DNA of 64,000 nucleotides from Herpetosiphon aurantiacus DSM 785 (lineage in GTDB: Bacteria; Chloroflexota; Chloroflexia; Chloroflexales; Herpetosiphonaceae): contig CP000876.1 in assembly GCA_000018565.1 (NCBI GenBank), positions 124,001 through 188,000 of the forward strand, written 5' to 3'. The position numbers and the translations under genes were made by a program. Position 1 is the stretch's first letter; the number at the start of each line of letters is the position of its first letter. Positions 15,313-25,084 of the stretch are shown in pieces. The notes below the pieces were generated by a model. The model did no database searches and was not told the origin of the DNA. It was given only the letters and a program-made list of their open reading frames with translations.

Positions 15313-17884
15313 ATTCCCACCCGACCAATGGCAGCCACACCTGCTGCGGCGTAGGCGCAACCCGCAGTACCGTGGCCGGATTCCCCAAGAGCAGGGTGGT
15401 GCGCAGCGCATCGGTACAACAGTGCCCCGTGAGCGCCAGTTCAAGCACTCCCGCCTCCGTCACCTGCCCCAAGGTTGGCCGAGGCATCGTCAGCGCCGCC
15501 GTTACCAGCCCATGCTGAAGGTGATCATGGCCATGGGCGACCCCCAAACCACTTGATCCCCAGGTTGCCAGCGCCCCGCCGTCAGGATGCAGCACCAGCG
15601 CCTCATCGAGCGTGGTTCCACGGGGGCTGGGCTGATGAAAGGCACTGGTCAGGCAGGTCAAGGCCAGCAGCAGCGGCAGGCGTTCGCCATTGTGCAGGTC
15701 GCCCACCGCATTCAGATCGAGCAACCCACGCGGCTCGACCACGGGATCAGTCACGGCCCATTGGTAGGCGTGGCTATGGCCCGTGTACTGCATCAGCATC
15801 GCCCCCGCCTGCCAGATCGCCAGCACGCGCTCGCGCACGGCACGAGCATCCGCTTCATGCCACGCGGGGGCAATGCTCGTGGCCTGTGGGGCGTAATAGG
15901 CGCGATGCAAGGTCATCGTCAGGGGATAGACGGCCTCACTCTGCGCCGCCAGTTGCGGAAAGTCGAGCGCTCCTTCGGCATTATCAGCAAGACTCCCGAC
16001 TGTGCTTTGCCACGCCCCCCACGGGGCCGCCGCATAGCGCTGCTGTTTGGCGATCAGGGCGGTCACGTCCTCCACCGTTGTGGCGGGCCAGCGGCCCACG
16101 GGCAGATCGGGTAGCAGGTCACTGAGTGGATCAGCGCCGTCCAATTGGCCATAACAGGCTTCACAGGCGGTTTCGCCCAGCCATAAATCGACCTCGGCCA
16201 GATAAGGCGGGATCAGCGGTGGCTGACCATAGCCAAGCACATCACGCGGGTCAGTCGTGCCATCGCCGACCAGCAGCACACTGGTGGGCGGGCTTGGCCA
16301 CGTCGCCGCTGCATGCTGGAGAAAGGTGCGAATCGCCATCGGGGATACGTGGCCAAACGCCCATGCCGCATCGAGATCCTCCCGCGCCACCAGCACCGTG
16401 GTCGGTGTACGCAGCGGGTCGAGGGCGGGCAGGAAGGCGCGTGGGGCGATGATCACGTCCGATCCGACGGTGAGCAGCACGATAGGGGTATGGCGGGTAA
16501 GCGTTGGCGTGGGCAGTGGCGACGCACCAACCAGCAGATACCGCCGATTGACCAACGGATCAGCCAGCACGGGCGTGGGTCCGGCAGGCAGGATCACGAT
16601 CTGCGGCGACTGTACCTCGGTCACATCATAGAGCGTGCGCAGCGGCGGCGCGTCCGGCAGGGCATACCGCGCAGGCGTTGACCCACTCTCCCATGGGTCA
16701 GTCGGCATGGTCGCGAGCCGCGTCGGACGGGTCACGGTGATGGTTTCGAGCAGCACACTGGCCGCGCCGATGGCCGGAGCAGGCAGCGTCACCGTGATGG
16801 CCGCGCTCGTGGAGACGGCCAGCGTCGTTTGCCATGCCGCAGTCGCAGGCACGGTCAGCGGCACGGTATTCACCACGAGCGGCACGGGTAGGTTGGTCGC
16901 CGTCGCGCCGCGCAGGGTAACGGTCATCAGGCCGCTGGCCAATGGCAACGTTGCGGTCACTGGGATCGTCATTGTCTGCGCATCGCCACCCGCGAGGCTG
17001 CTCAGGCGGGTGCTGAAGGTGTGCCAGCCGCGCATGCCCGCATGGCGACTGTCGAGGATCTGCGGATCATCCCACGTTTGCGTCATCCAGACCGTATCAG
17101 TCAACGGCGCGGTGCTGGCGAGGGCAAGGCGCGAGGCCATGGGCGGCGACGGGGTGGCGGGAGCGGTCGTGAGCCACAGGGTCGAAGCACGGTTCCAGCG
17201 GTCGCCGACGCTATCCACCCACAAGCGCACTTCGTCCTGCGCATCGACCACGCCATCGCCAACCCCACGCCAATCGAGCGGGAGCACTACGCCATGGTGC
17301 TGCACTTGCACCGTCGCCGGAGTGAGGGTCGTGAGGTCGATGCCCGCTGCGGCCAGCATCGCCCCCGTGACCCGCTGCATGCCCGGCTCGGTCACGGTCA
17401 GCGTCCAGGTGTGATCGGCCAAAGCCAATGGGTTGGTCGGCGGCACGGGATCACCAAACGGCACACGCGGCAACGCTTGGAGATCGGCAGGGGATGCCAC
17501 CAGCACCGCCCCATCGAGCACGGCGTGCAGCTGCGTCACCTGCTGGATCTGGCCGCGTTGCTGGATCATCGGCTGCACCAGATAGACCCATACGCCATAG
17601 CCGCGATAGCGCCCGCTGCGCAGCAGGGTCACGGGACTGGTGGGTAGGTCGGCCCATCGTGCCGGATCGGCCTCAGGCAGCGTGGTTGTGTCCATGGTGA
17701 TCGTCAGGGATGGCGCGGCAGCGTGCAGGCCGCGCACGGCCACGGTGGTCGGTTGGGACGGCACACCCGCCAACACCACGGTTTGGTCTGCCGTGGTCAC
17801 GGTGAGCGGTGTCGCCACTGCCAGCGCGGCACGCGGCACCGCCACGAGCAGCATCAAAACAAGCACATAGTTATAAACCCGCAT
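15311..17884 (-). CDS. Secreted gingipain-like C25 cysteine peptidase
   Basis: 857 residues with a signal peptide (MRVYNYVLVLMLLVAVPRA). Residues about 30-430 are beta-rich. The catalytic part begins near residue 500: SVLLVGDGTTDPRDVL (about 556-571), YTGHSH with catalytic His703, and LLALTCLTSAF with catalytic Cys744, the His/Cys dyad of clan CD family C25. These enzymes cleave after basic or other residues outside the cell. It ends VWLPLVGWE, a tail like those of the secreted proteins near 4-6 kb. The ATG lies 14 bases inside the end of the VirD4-like gene, so it is translated with the transfer operon. It may remodel pili or recipient surface proteins; that is inference. A fossil copy of its 3' end lies at 7776-7850. 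Confidence 0.85.
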   Translation of the reverse strand: MRVYNYVLVLMLLVAVPRAALAVATPLTVTTADQTVVLAGVPSQPTTVAVRGLHAAAPSLTITMDTTTLPEADPARWADLPTSPVTLLRSGRYRGYGVWVYLVQPMIQQRGQIQQVTQLHAVLDGAVLVASPADLQALPRVPFGDPVPPTNPLALADHTWTLTVTEPGMQRVTGAMLAAAGIDLTTLTPATVQVQHHGVVLPLDWRGVGDGVVDAQDEVRLWVDSVGDRWNRASTLWLTTAPATPSPPMASRLALASTAPLTDTVWMTQTWDDPQILDSRHAGMRGWHTFSTRLSSLAGGDAQTMTIPVTATLPLASGLMTVTLRGATATNLPVPLVVNTVPLTVPATAAWQTTLAVSTSAAITVTLPAPAIGAASVLLETITVTRPTRLATMPTDPWESGSTPARYALPDAPPLRTLYDVTEVQSPQIVILPAGPTPVLADPLVNRRYLLVGASPLPTPTLTRHTPIVLLTVGSDVIIAPRAFLPALDPLRTPTTVLVAREDLDAAWAFGHVSPMAIRTFLQHAAATWPSPPTSVLLVGDGTTDPRDVLGYGQPPLIPPYLAEVDLWLGETACEACYGQLDGADPLSDLLPDLPVGRWPATTVEDVTALIAKQQRYAAAPWGAWQSTVGSLADNAEGALDFPQLAAQSEAVYPLTMTLHRAYYAPQATSIAPAWHEADARAVRERVLAIWQAGAMLMQYTGHSHAYQWAVTDPVVEPRGLLDLNAVGDLHNGERLPLLLALTCLTSAFHQPSPRGTTLDEALVLHPDGGALATWGSSGLGVAHGHDHLQHGLVTAALTMPRPTLGQVTEAGVLELALTGHCCTDALRTTLLLGNPATVLRVAPTPQQVWLPLVGWE

Positions 17885-20846
17885 CAGGATTCTCCGCTAA
17901 CAAGTGCATGAGATTGGTGGCCGTCGCCTCGGCCTGCATCACGGTGGCCACGCCGACCTTGCGCGGATTAACCACCACTGCTGGCGTTGCCACGGGACTC
18001 CCTGCGGGAGCCGCTTCCGATGGAGATTCCGCCGCGCCACTGCGTCCGCGTTTGCCCTTGGCAGGCGGTTCGTCGTCCACCGTATCACGCGGAATACTCA
18101 GGGTCAGGCGGGTTAAGGCGGCGAGCGCCAGATCCCGTGGGGTTGCGGCTTTGGCATGGCTCAAGGCCAGCACGCGGGCGGCACGCGGCAAGGGACAGGT
18201 CGGCGCGAGCAGCTGGGCATGGCGGTCAGCCCGATCCTGCTCCATGCGGGCGAGGATGGCCTCCCACAGCGCGGGTGGGGCATCGCGGAGCAAGCGCAGC
18301 CGCGTCGCACGATCAAACTGGGCCAGTGCCCGCAGCCGTTCGTCGAGGGGATCACGCGGTGGGGAAGCCAGCGTGGTCAGGGTTCTGGTTGTTCTCCCTT
18401 GCGGCAGGGCAGGCCAGAGCGGCAGCGGGGTGATCGTGCAGATTGGTTGGCGAAAGCCATTGATCGAGATCGCCGCATAGCCTTCGTCGCGGAGGGGAAT
18501 CCCGGCCCAGTCCTGCATGGTCAGCCGCGCATCGGGATATTGGCGCTGCCAGACGGCGGCATCGGGGCCAAAGGCCGAGAGGATCAAGCGCGTCTGCACA
18601 ATCTCCAGCGTCGTGGCCAACATCTCCGCAGGCAGTTGGCTCGTGCCTTGGTGCATCAAGACCAGGCCAATCCCAAACGAGCGTAAGCGTTCCAGAATCT
18701 TCTGGTAATTGGCCGGATCGCCGCGCCGCATGGCCTCCTGAAACTCATCGACGACCAGCACCCACGGCTCGCGTTCGTCCTCGGGCGTATCCAAGCGACT
18801 AAACGCCGCCGCCAACACGAGGTTAATCAGCACATTGGCCAGAATCCCGCCAGCGGTGGCCCCAATCAATTCGACGGGCAACTTGGCCAGCACAATCTTG
18901 CGCTGATCCATCACCTGCCGGAAGGGAATGGTGGTGCGGGTCTGGTTGCAGGTAATCCGCACCGTGCGATTGATCAAAAACTGACTCAAGCGCCGCTGGA
19001 GCGCGGTCATTGAGGATTTTTGGGTGTCCGATAGCTTGGGAAATTGATAGGTCCAGAACAACACCAAGTCGGGGTCAGTCACCCGCTCTAGGACGGTCGC
19101 GCGGTAGGCACTACTGGAAAAGAGCAAATACAAGTGGGCAATCGTCGGCGTTGGCTCGCCTTCCATCAGGGTCAAGGCCCCATAGCGCAGGGCTTCCTGC
19201 ATCCCCGCCGAATCACCCCAGTGGCTATCCGTACTCGCCACCAAGGCTTCGAGCAATTCGACCAAAAAATCCGGTTCGGTATCCTTATTTAAATAGGTGG
19301 GATCGAGCAGGTTCAATCCAAGGCAGTGGTCAGGGTCAAGCGGGTCAAAGACGATCACATCATCGAGCCGATCATCGGGGATCATGGTCAACAGGTCATT
19401 GACCAAATCCCCCTTGAAGTCGATCACGCCAAAGCCTGCCCCAATCCGCAGCAATTCACCCAATTGCACCTTGGCCGCGTGACTTTTACCCGCCCCCGTT
19501 GAGGCGGTAATTTGCTGATGGAAGGTGTAGCTTTTGAGCGGAAAGCCCAAATAGACGGGTTGGCCATCCGCTGCGACCCCGCCCGTGATCCGCACGATGC
19601 GATCCTTTAAGGGAGTGGTCGCAGCAAACGCTGGGGGTGGCTCCCCGATGGGACTGACCATCAAGGCCGGGCTAGGCGGGGCAAAGCGATTATTGCGCCA
19701 GATTGCCACGGTCAAATGGCGACCCGTTGGCAGATGCCAGAGCGCCGTGACTTCGGGCAGGCTCAGCACGGGCAGCGTGGGAGTTGGTACGAGCGGCGGC
19801 AACGGCATGGCCAACCAGCGCACGGTATGGCGGTCGCGCACGGCGGGGGTGATCGTGGTGTGGATACGGCCATGGGTCCAGGCTTGACGCATGGAGTCGT
19901 GCTGCATGGTATAGGTGTCGAGTGCGCCGAGCAGGATCTGGTGTTGGGCGGTGGCGAGTGCGGCGCTCTCGGCCAGCACGACGGTGCGCAGCGCAATGGT
20001 CACGCATGGGCTTTGCAGCTTGGCCAACATCGCGACAGCGGTCTCTTTGCTGGCACTGGCCTGCTGCTCCTTGGCATCAAGGGCGAGCCAATCCGCCAGC
20101 GCACGGTTTTGGCGCTGCCAGCCATCAGGCACGGCTCCAAGGGTCAGTGATAGGCCAATCGCGGTCACGCCCTGTTGCGGTCGCAAGCCCCCAATCAGGG
20201 CATCGAGCGGGTCGCCAACCATCGCATCGGCACGGCGTAACGGATAGATCGCAGGCTGCGCAAGGGAGTGCTGCGTCCACTCCAGCGCGGGAGCAGCGGT
20301 GGCAACCGGATCGGGCTGGGCCAGCAGATCGCCGCCGGGCACAAAGCCCTGCATCGCACTGAACACGGGCGCATACAAATCGGGATGCGAGAGCCAGAGG
20401 CTCCAGGCAATCCCCTGCGCGGTGTACCAGAGTTCGAGGGCAATCCGCCGATCGGCAGGGGCGTGCGCGACAATCGCTTGCAAGACCCGCACGATCTCGC
20501 CCGCCATCGCCGCCTCACGTTGGCCAAGCTGGGCCGCCGTGGCACTATGCGGGTCGGTCGTCATGGGCTTGGGAATGCGCAGCAGATACCACTGGCCGGT
20601 CACCGCAGGCCGTCGCCGCAACCGCAGCCATGCGACGAGCGTGACAAGCACCCACAGCCCGTAGCCCACCAGCAGCCACCCACTGATCGCATGTATGCGT
20701 GTGACCAGCGTGGCCAACGGGGCAAGGCGTGGGCTGGTGAGATGGCCGAGCAGCCACGGACTAAGCAGCCGCGCCAGCACCAGCAGCACCACGCCAATTC
20801 CAGCCAGCGTGCGGCCATAGACCGTCATGATTAAGCGTCCATGCAT
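17871..20846 (-). CDS. VirD4/TraG-like coupling ATPase
   Basis: 991 residues. Two N-terminal membrane helices (about 14-36 and 53-75) are followed by a long linker domain and a RecA-type motor: Walker A ASTGAGKS at 448-455, IDFKGDLVNDLL after it, Walker B LVVDEFQE at 697-704, and LVLMHQGTSQLP. This fits type IV coupling proteins / TraG-TraD, the hexameric pumps that deliver DNA to the transfer channel at the inner membrane. About 150 residues at the C-terminus are rich in Arg and Ala and may bind cargo. GGAGG precedes ATG 20846 by eight bases. The gene overlaps both neighbours by 14-16 bases within the transfer operon. Confidence 0.85.
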   Translation of the reverse strand: MHGRLIMTVYGRTLAGIGVVLLVLARLLSPWLLGHLTSPRLAPLATLVTRIHAISGWLLVGYGLWVLVTLVAWLRLRRRPAVTGQWYLLRIPKPMTTDPHSATAAQLGQREAAMAGEIVRVLQAIVAHAPADRRIALELWYTAQGIAWSLWLSHPDLYAPVFSAMQGFVPGGDLLAQPDPVATAAPALEWTQHSLAQPAIYPLRRADAMVGDPLDALIGGLRPQQGVTAIGLSLTLGAVPDGWQRQNRALADWLALDAKEQQASASKETAVAMLAKLQSPCVTIALRTVVLAESAALATAQHQILLGALDTYTMQHDSMRQAWTHGRIHTTITPAVRDRHTVRWLAMPLPPLVPTPTLPVLSLPEVTALWHLPTGRHLTVAIWRNNRFAPPSPALMVSPIGEPPPAFAATTPLKDRIVRITGGVAADGQPVYLGFPLKSYTFHQQITASTGAGKSHAAKVQLGELLRIGAGFGVIDFKGDLVNDLLTMIPDDRLDDVIVFDPLDPDHCLGLNLLDPTYLNKDTEPDFLVELLEALVASTDSHWGDSAGMQEALRYGALTLMEGEPTPTIAHLYLLFSSSAYRATVLERVTDPDLVLFWTYQFPKLSDTQKSSMTALQRRLSQFLINRTVRITCNQTRTTIPFRQVMDQRKIVLAKLPVELIGATAGGILANVLINLVLAAAFSRLDTPEDEREPWVLVVDEFQEAMRRGDPANYQKILERLRSFGIGLVLMHQGTSQLPAEMLATTLEIVQTRLILSAFGPDAAVWQRQYPDARLTMQDWAGIPLRDEGYAAISINGFRQPICTITPLPLWPALPQGRTTRTLTTLASPPRDPLDERLRALAQFDRATRLRLLRDAPPALWEAILARMEQDRADRHAQLLAPTCPLPRAARVLALSHAKAATPRDLALAALTRLTLSIPRDTVDDEPPAKGKRGRSGAAESPSEAAPAGSPVATPAVVVNPRKVGVATVMQAEATATNLMHLLAENPDAGL

Positions 20847-22765
20847 ACAGCTTCCTCCTCATGTCCTTCATCGGTCTCATCAGGGTCAGCCTCAATCCCG
20901 ACCAATGCCCAGACCTCGGCCTCGTCAACCTCGCGTTTCAAGAGCAATCCTTGACGCGGATGGGTTCCCAAGACCGCCGCCATGCGCTCCGCTACCAGTG
21001 CCACCAATCGTTCGGCCAGACCCCGATCCACGCCCAAGACGGTCGCGGCCTGTTTGGTTGACACGCCATTGCGACGGTCGGCCAGCAGCGCTTCGATCAG
21101 GGCATGCAGCTGGTCATCACGCAGCACGGCATCGTGGGTGCGTTGCGCGACGGGCGGCATGGGACGGGCGGTGGGCGGGTGGTCAAGCAGCGCCACGAGC
21201 GCACTGGCTGGCTCCACCCCACCCGCAGCGGTCGAAGGCAGTGCGACCACGGGCTGAAACAAGTCGGTGGGATCGCACTGCCAAAAGACATGCGAGGGCG
21301 GTGCGTCCGGCGGCGCGATCGGTCCGGTCGGCCACGGGTCGGCCACATGCACGCAGACTTCGGCATGGGTCAGCAGCAGGCCGCGCATCGTGACCAGCAT
21401 CCACGGGTCAAGCCCATGGGCCTTCAAGACCGCCGTGATGGGGAACACGCCACCACCAAGATAGCCATGCCACGCCACGCGTGCTGCCCGCTGATCGCCA
21501 CACTGGATGGTCGCCTCGGCCCACGGCTGATCACTCACGGTCAGGATCGGGCGCGGACTCATGGCCTGCCACGCCGGAATGGCCATGGCGAGGATGGATT
21601 GCACGACTGCCGCCGGTGCCACGTCGTCCGGCAGCACGACCACGACCACGCCACCGCGCTGGAGCAGCAGCGGCAGGTCGTCGCATGGCGTGGCAAACAG
21701 ACTCAGCCACTCCAGCGTGCGCCAGTGCCGCAAGCGCACCGGCCAGCGTTGGGCCGCCATGCGTTGGTCAATCGCCGCCTGATCGGGGGTGGCCAACACC
21801 TGTCCGGCCAGCGCGATCAGATCGCCAAGGCTGGGGTGCGGACGGCTGCGCCAGTGGGCGAGCAAGGTCGGAATCGTTGCCCACAAGGGATCGTGCGGTT
21901 GGAGGTCGGCTAGCTGGCCCAGCAGCGTGGTCATGGCCGCATCGTCAAGCCATGCCGCGACATCCAGCGTGGTCGTGACCGCAGGCTGGCGACCATCGAC
22001 GACCCGCAGCCGCTGCCCCAGCGGGTCGAGCATGGGCACAAGGGTCGCGGCATGGGCGGGTGTGACGAGGGCCACCAGACTCGCATGGGCGCTCAGGCTT
22101 TGTTCAACGAGCTGCGCCACTGTTGCCCAGCGCTGCGGGGCAGGCCCAATCAGATCGAGCGGCGTGCCAAGGGGCAGGGCCACATCCGCACGGAAGCGCC
22201 ATGCCACCCCAGCGACCGCAGGCAGCAGGGCAGACAACGACGGCAGATCGGGCAACAACGCGGCCTCGTCGAGCGGCAGATCGCCATCCCATGGCTGTGG
22301 CCGCACGAGTCCCAGTAGCCAGACCAGCGCCAACGAGCCACCCCAGCGCTGCGGGGTCGCATGGACGGCCTGCACCACCCCGTTGCGCAGCATCCAGCCC
22401 TGCACGATCTGCGCATCCGCCACCCCACCCCGCCGCCAACGCAGCGCGGGCACGGTCAGGGTCACCGGTCGCAGCGTGGCCATGGGGCAACGCGCATGCA
22501 GCGTGGTCAGCAGCAGGGTGTGGGTGGCGGGCGTGGTCTGGAGCAGCAGTTGCCATCCCTGCGCCGTAGGCACGAGCCACAGCCATGCCGCACCCATGCC
22601 CACGCCATCGACGAGCGCATCACGCAGGGTCGCGGCATCAACCCCCGCCGGAACCCGCACCCGCCACGCCACCCACGCCGCCTGCTCGGTCGTGATGGTC
22701 GCCAAAACCCGCATGAGCAGCCAGCCGCCACCGCCAAACAGCACCATCAGGATCAGCAGGCTCAT
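20831..22765 (-). CDS. Membrane-anchored protein of the transfer module, unknown family
   Basis: 644 residues. The N-terminus (MSLLILMVLFGGGGWLLMRV) is a membrane helix. The long middle has no motif I recognise; it alternates Trp-rich and Ala/Leu-rich segments like the non-catalytic halves of VirB4/VirD4 partners. The last 100 residues contain a helix-turn-helix-like stretch (STKQAATVLGVDRGLAERLV) followed by an acidic tail. The start overlaps the stop of the 82-residue gene (ATGA), and its stop lies inside the VirD4-like gene. It is probably a cytoplasmic-face adaptor for the coupling protein (inference from order). Confidence 0.5.
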   Translation of the reverse strand: MSLLILMVLFGGGGWLLMRVLATITTEQAAWVAWRVRVPAGVDAATLRDALVDGVGMGAAWLWLVPTAQGWQLLLQTTPATHTLLLTTLHARCPMATLRPVTLTVPALRWRRGGVADAQIVQGWMLRNGVVQAVHATPQRWGGSLALVWLLGLVRPQPWDGDLPLDEAALLPDLPSLSALLPAVAGVAWRFRADVALPLGTPLDLIGPAPQRWATVAQLVEQSLSAHASLVALVTPAHAATLVPMLDPLGQRLRVVDGRQPAVTTTLDVAAWLDDAAMTTLLGQLADLQPHDPLWATIPTLLAHWRSRPHPSLGDLIALAGQVLATPDQAAIDQRMAAQRWPVRLRHWRTLEWLSLFATPCDDLPLLLQRGGVVVVVLPDDVAPAAVVQSILAMAIPAWQAMSPRPILTVSDQPWAEATIQCGDQRAARVAWHGYLGGGVFPITAVLKAHGLDPWMLVTMRGLLLTHAEVCVHVADPWPTGPIAPPDAPPSHVFWQCDPTDLFQPVVALPSTAAGGVEPASALVALLDHPPTARPMPPVAQRTHDAVLRDDQLHALIEALLADRRNGVSTKQAATVLGVDRGLAERLVALVAERMAAVLGTHPRQGLLLKREVDEAEVWALVGIEADPDETDEGHEEEAVCMDA

Positions 22766-23010
22766 ACTCCCTCCTCGCCATCCTCAATCACGAGGACGGT
22801 TGTGGGTGCGGCGGTCATCGGCGGCGTTGCCTGCACACCAGCCCCCGCCACCGTCGGAGCCGTGGCCAACGGTGCAGTGCCATCAACAGGCCGGGGTGGT
22901 AAGGCTGCGCGTTGCTGGGCCAAGAACGCGCCCCACGCCGCCGAGCGTTGCCGTGCCGCCACGGTCGGATCGGTCACGCCCGTCCCAAACCAGCGATCAA
23001 ACAGTCCCAT
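22762..23010 (-). CDS. Small protein between VirB4 and the anchored protein
   Basis: 82 residues starting MGLFDRWFGTGVTDP, with a Pro/Ala/Thr-rich second half and an acidic end. GGAGG lies seven bases before ATG 23010. It overlaps the VirB4 gene by 14 bases and the next gene by four, so it is translated with them. No known domain; an N-terminal amphipathic helix may touch the membrane. Confidence 0.55.
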   Translation of the reverse strand: MGLFDRWFGTGVTDPTVAARQRSAAWGAFLAQQRAALPPRPVDGTAPLATAPTVAGAGVQATPPMTAAPTTVLVIEDGEEGV

Positions 23011-25084
23011 ACCCCACCTCCGTATGCAGCACTGCCCGTTGCGGGAGCAATTGCCACTCCCAGTGCGAGAGGTGGTTGTAGATCAGGTAGGGCGTTTCGT
23101 TGACGATGATCAGGTATTGCCCCGCCCGTTCCTGCCGCTGCGCGTCGGTCATGCCCAACCCCGTAATCCACTGCAACTGGGCATCGGTCACCATCGGGAA
23201 CCGCTCACGCAAGGCAGGCAACTGGTCACTGCGCATCGTGCCAAGCACCGTGATAAAGCTATTCTCAAAAATCTCCGCTCCGGCCTTCGTGTCTAATAAA
23301 TGGGTCGTCTGGTCAATCACCCACACGCCTGCACCGAAACGCCGCGCGGTCTTGGCCAAGCGTTCCGCGAAGCTGGCCAACAGCGGATTGGCAAAGAGCA
23401 CCCCCGCCTCATCAATCCCAATAATCGCCTTGCGCGGACGCAGCCGAATCTCGCGTTGAATCGCGCTGGCAATCAAGATCAGGAAGAACTGCTTAATATG
23501 GTCAGGCATCGCCGCGTCGGATACGTCATAGATCACCACGGGGGTCGTGGGGTCCAGCGTCAAGTCCATCGTTGAGGGCTGGTCAAAGACCTCGGCAAAC
23601 GGCGACAGCGTCCACGGCAGCAGCAACTCGCGCAAGCCCGTCGTGTCCTCGGCCAACAACGCGACGACATCCGACAAGCGCGGAGCCGCATGGGTCGCAT
23701 AGACCAGCGACAAGACCCGCCGCAGCGTTTGGCGATGCAGCTGGGTCAGTGCGCCGTCCAAGAGCCACTGGAGAACTTCCTCCACATGCAACACTTGGGT
23801 CACGAGGTCATGCTGGAGGTCAACAATTGGGTCGAGCAGATTCAAGCGCAGCGTATCTAAGGCCACCCGATTGACCGAGGCCCGGCCTGCATAGGCAGCG
23901 GCTAAGGGGGCAAATGCGCCTTGCGGGTCGAGCAGAATCAACTGGTACCCCGCGTCATCGACCAGGCGTGAGCCAAGCGTGGCCACATAGCTACTCTTGC
24001 CGCTCCCCGTCGCCCCACAGAAAAAGCCATGCAAGGCAGGCAAGGCGGTCAAGTCGAGCAGCAACGGCGTGCCGCGCACTTCATCCACCCCCGCTAACAA
24101 GGCCGACGCGGGCGGCTGCGAGCGTTGCGCCAGATAGATCGGCAGCAGCGTCGCCAGTTGCGCGGTAATCATCGGATGGCCCGTGGTGGGCAGGTCAAGC
24201 GTCGCCGTCGCGCGGGTTCCCAGCAAGGGCAACAGATCGGGTTGGCGACCGAGCATCGGGCTGAAGCTAATCGTCGATCCCAATGCTTGGCGGGCGGCTT
24301 GGGCGTGGGTGCGAGCGAGTGCAGGCGAGGCCGCCCCGACAAACACCGCCACCTGCACCGTATGCAAGAGTGCGCCCCGCTCCAGATGGGTCGAGGCCGC
24401 TTGCCAGTCTTGGACGGCATGGCGACGGGCTTCGTCATAGGTCGGATTGAGCGCGGCATGGGCATCGAGCCGTTGTAAGGCCACATCCATGGTCGTGCGA
24501 GCACGATCCGGAGCCATGGTCAGCGCATCGACCACGATGATGGCATGGGTCTGCTCCAGCAGCAGCGGGCGAAAGAGTAACGGCGAGAGTGACCCATGCC
24601 AGCGTTCGGCCAGCATGCCCTGCCAGCAGCGTTGGCCCGTGGGCGTATCCGCCACACAGCTCGCGGCGGTCAGCTGCACCGTCGGCGCACCCAAGAGAAA
24701 CGGCAGACTCGTCAGCCGCGTCGCCCCGCCGCAGGCCCGACCAAGCGTGTGTTCGACCGTGGTGTGGGCAAGGCTGGGCGGACACCAGACCACGAGGTAG
24801 TGCGTCATGCTGGTCATGGCGTGCTGTTCCAAATCCTGCAGATGCAAGAGTTGGGCGGTCAGACGTGGATGGCGCGGGTCGCTGGGGTCGAGCAGGCGCA
24901 AGTGATCATGGATGCGCTGGCGACGCTGGGCCAACGAGCGTGGGGCAACCACACTGATCAGCCGCCAATCCACCACCAGACTTTGCAGGGCTTGGCGCAC
25001 CCGATCAATCGCCACCTCCCACTGGTGCGGGTGCAGATTGACCACCTCAAGGCCGTGCAAGTGGAGCAAGAGCGGGGGAGTCAT
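22997..25084 (-). CDS. virB4: VirB4/TraE-like conjugation ATPase
   Basis: 695 residues from ATG 25084, which overlaps the PrgI stop (ATGA); the frame extends further upstream without a better site. The N-terminal half (about 1-330) is the VirB4 membrane-associated region. The C-terminal RecA motor shows FFCGATGSGKSS (Walker A at 357-365), LLDPQGAF, AIIGIDEAG (Walker B at 554-561) and GVWVIDQTTHLLD. VirB4 proteins energise pilus assembly and substrate transfer in type IV secretion systems. The PrgI-VirB4 pair is the conserved core of Gram-positive-type and Chloroflexota conjugation modules. The assignment is firm; the partner set around it supports it. Confidence 0.9.
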   Translation of the reverse strand: MTPPLLLHLHGLEVVNLHPHQWEVAIDRVRQALQSLVVDWRLISVVAPRSLAQRRQRIHDHLRLLDPSDPRHPRLTAQLLHLQDLEQHAMTSMTHYLVVWCPPSLAHTTVEHTLGRACGGATRLTSLPFLLGAPTVQLTAASCVADTPTGQRCWQGMLAERWHGSLSPLLFRPLLLEQTHAIIVVDALTMAPDRARTTMDVALQRLDAHAALNPTYDEARRHAVQDWQAASTHLERGALLHTVQVAVFVGAASPALARTHAQAARQALGSTISFSPMLGRQPDLLPLLGTRATATLDLPTTGHPMITAQLATLLPIYLAQRSQPPASALLAGVDEVRGTPLLLDLTALPALHGFFCGATGSGKSSYVATLGSRLVDDAGYQLILLDPQGAFAPLAAAYAGRASVNRVALDTLRLNLLDPIVDLQHDLVTQVLHVEEVLQWLLDGALTQLHRQTLRRVLSLVYATHAAPRLSDVVALLAEDTTGLRELLLPWTLSPFAEVFDQPSTMDLTLDPTTPVVIYDVSDAAMPDHIKQFFLILIASAIQREIRLRPRKAIIGIDEAGVLFANPLLASFAERLAKTARRFGAGVWVIDQTTHLLDTKAGAEIFENSFITVLGTMRSDQLPALRERFPMVTDAQLQWITGLGMTDAQRQERAGQYLIIVNETPYLIYNHLSHWEWQLLPQRAVLHTEVGYGTV

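Noticed and set aside
21789-23081. 430-codon plus-strand frame across the transfer operon
   Set aside because: Antisense shadow of GC-rich genes; Ser/Arg/Pro-rich composition and no ribosome site.
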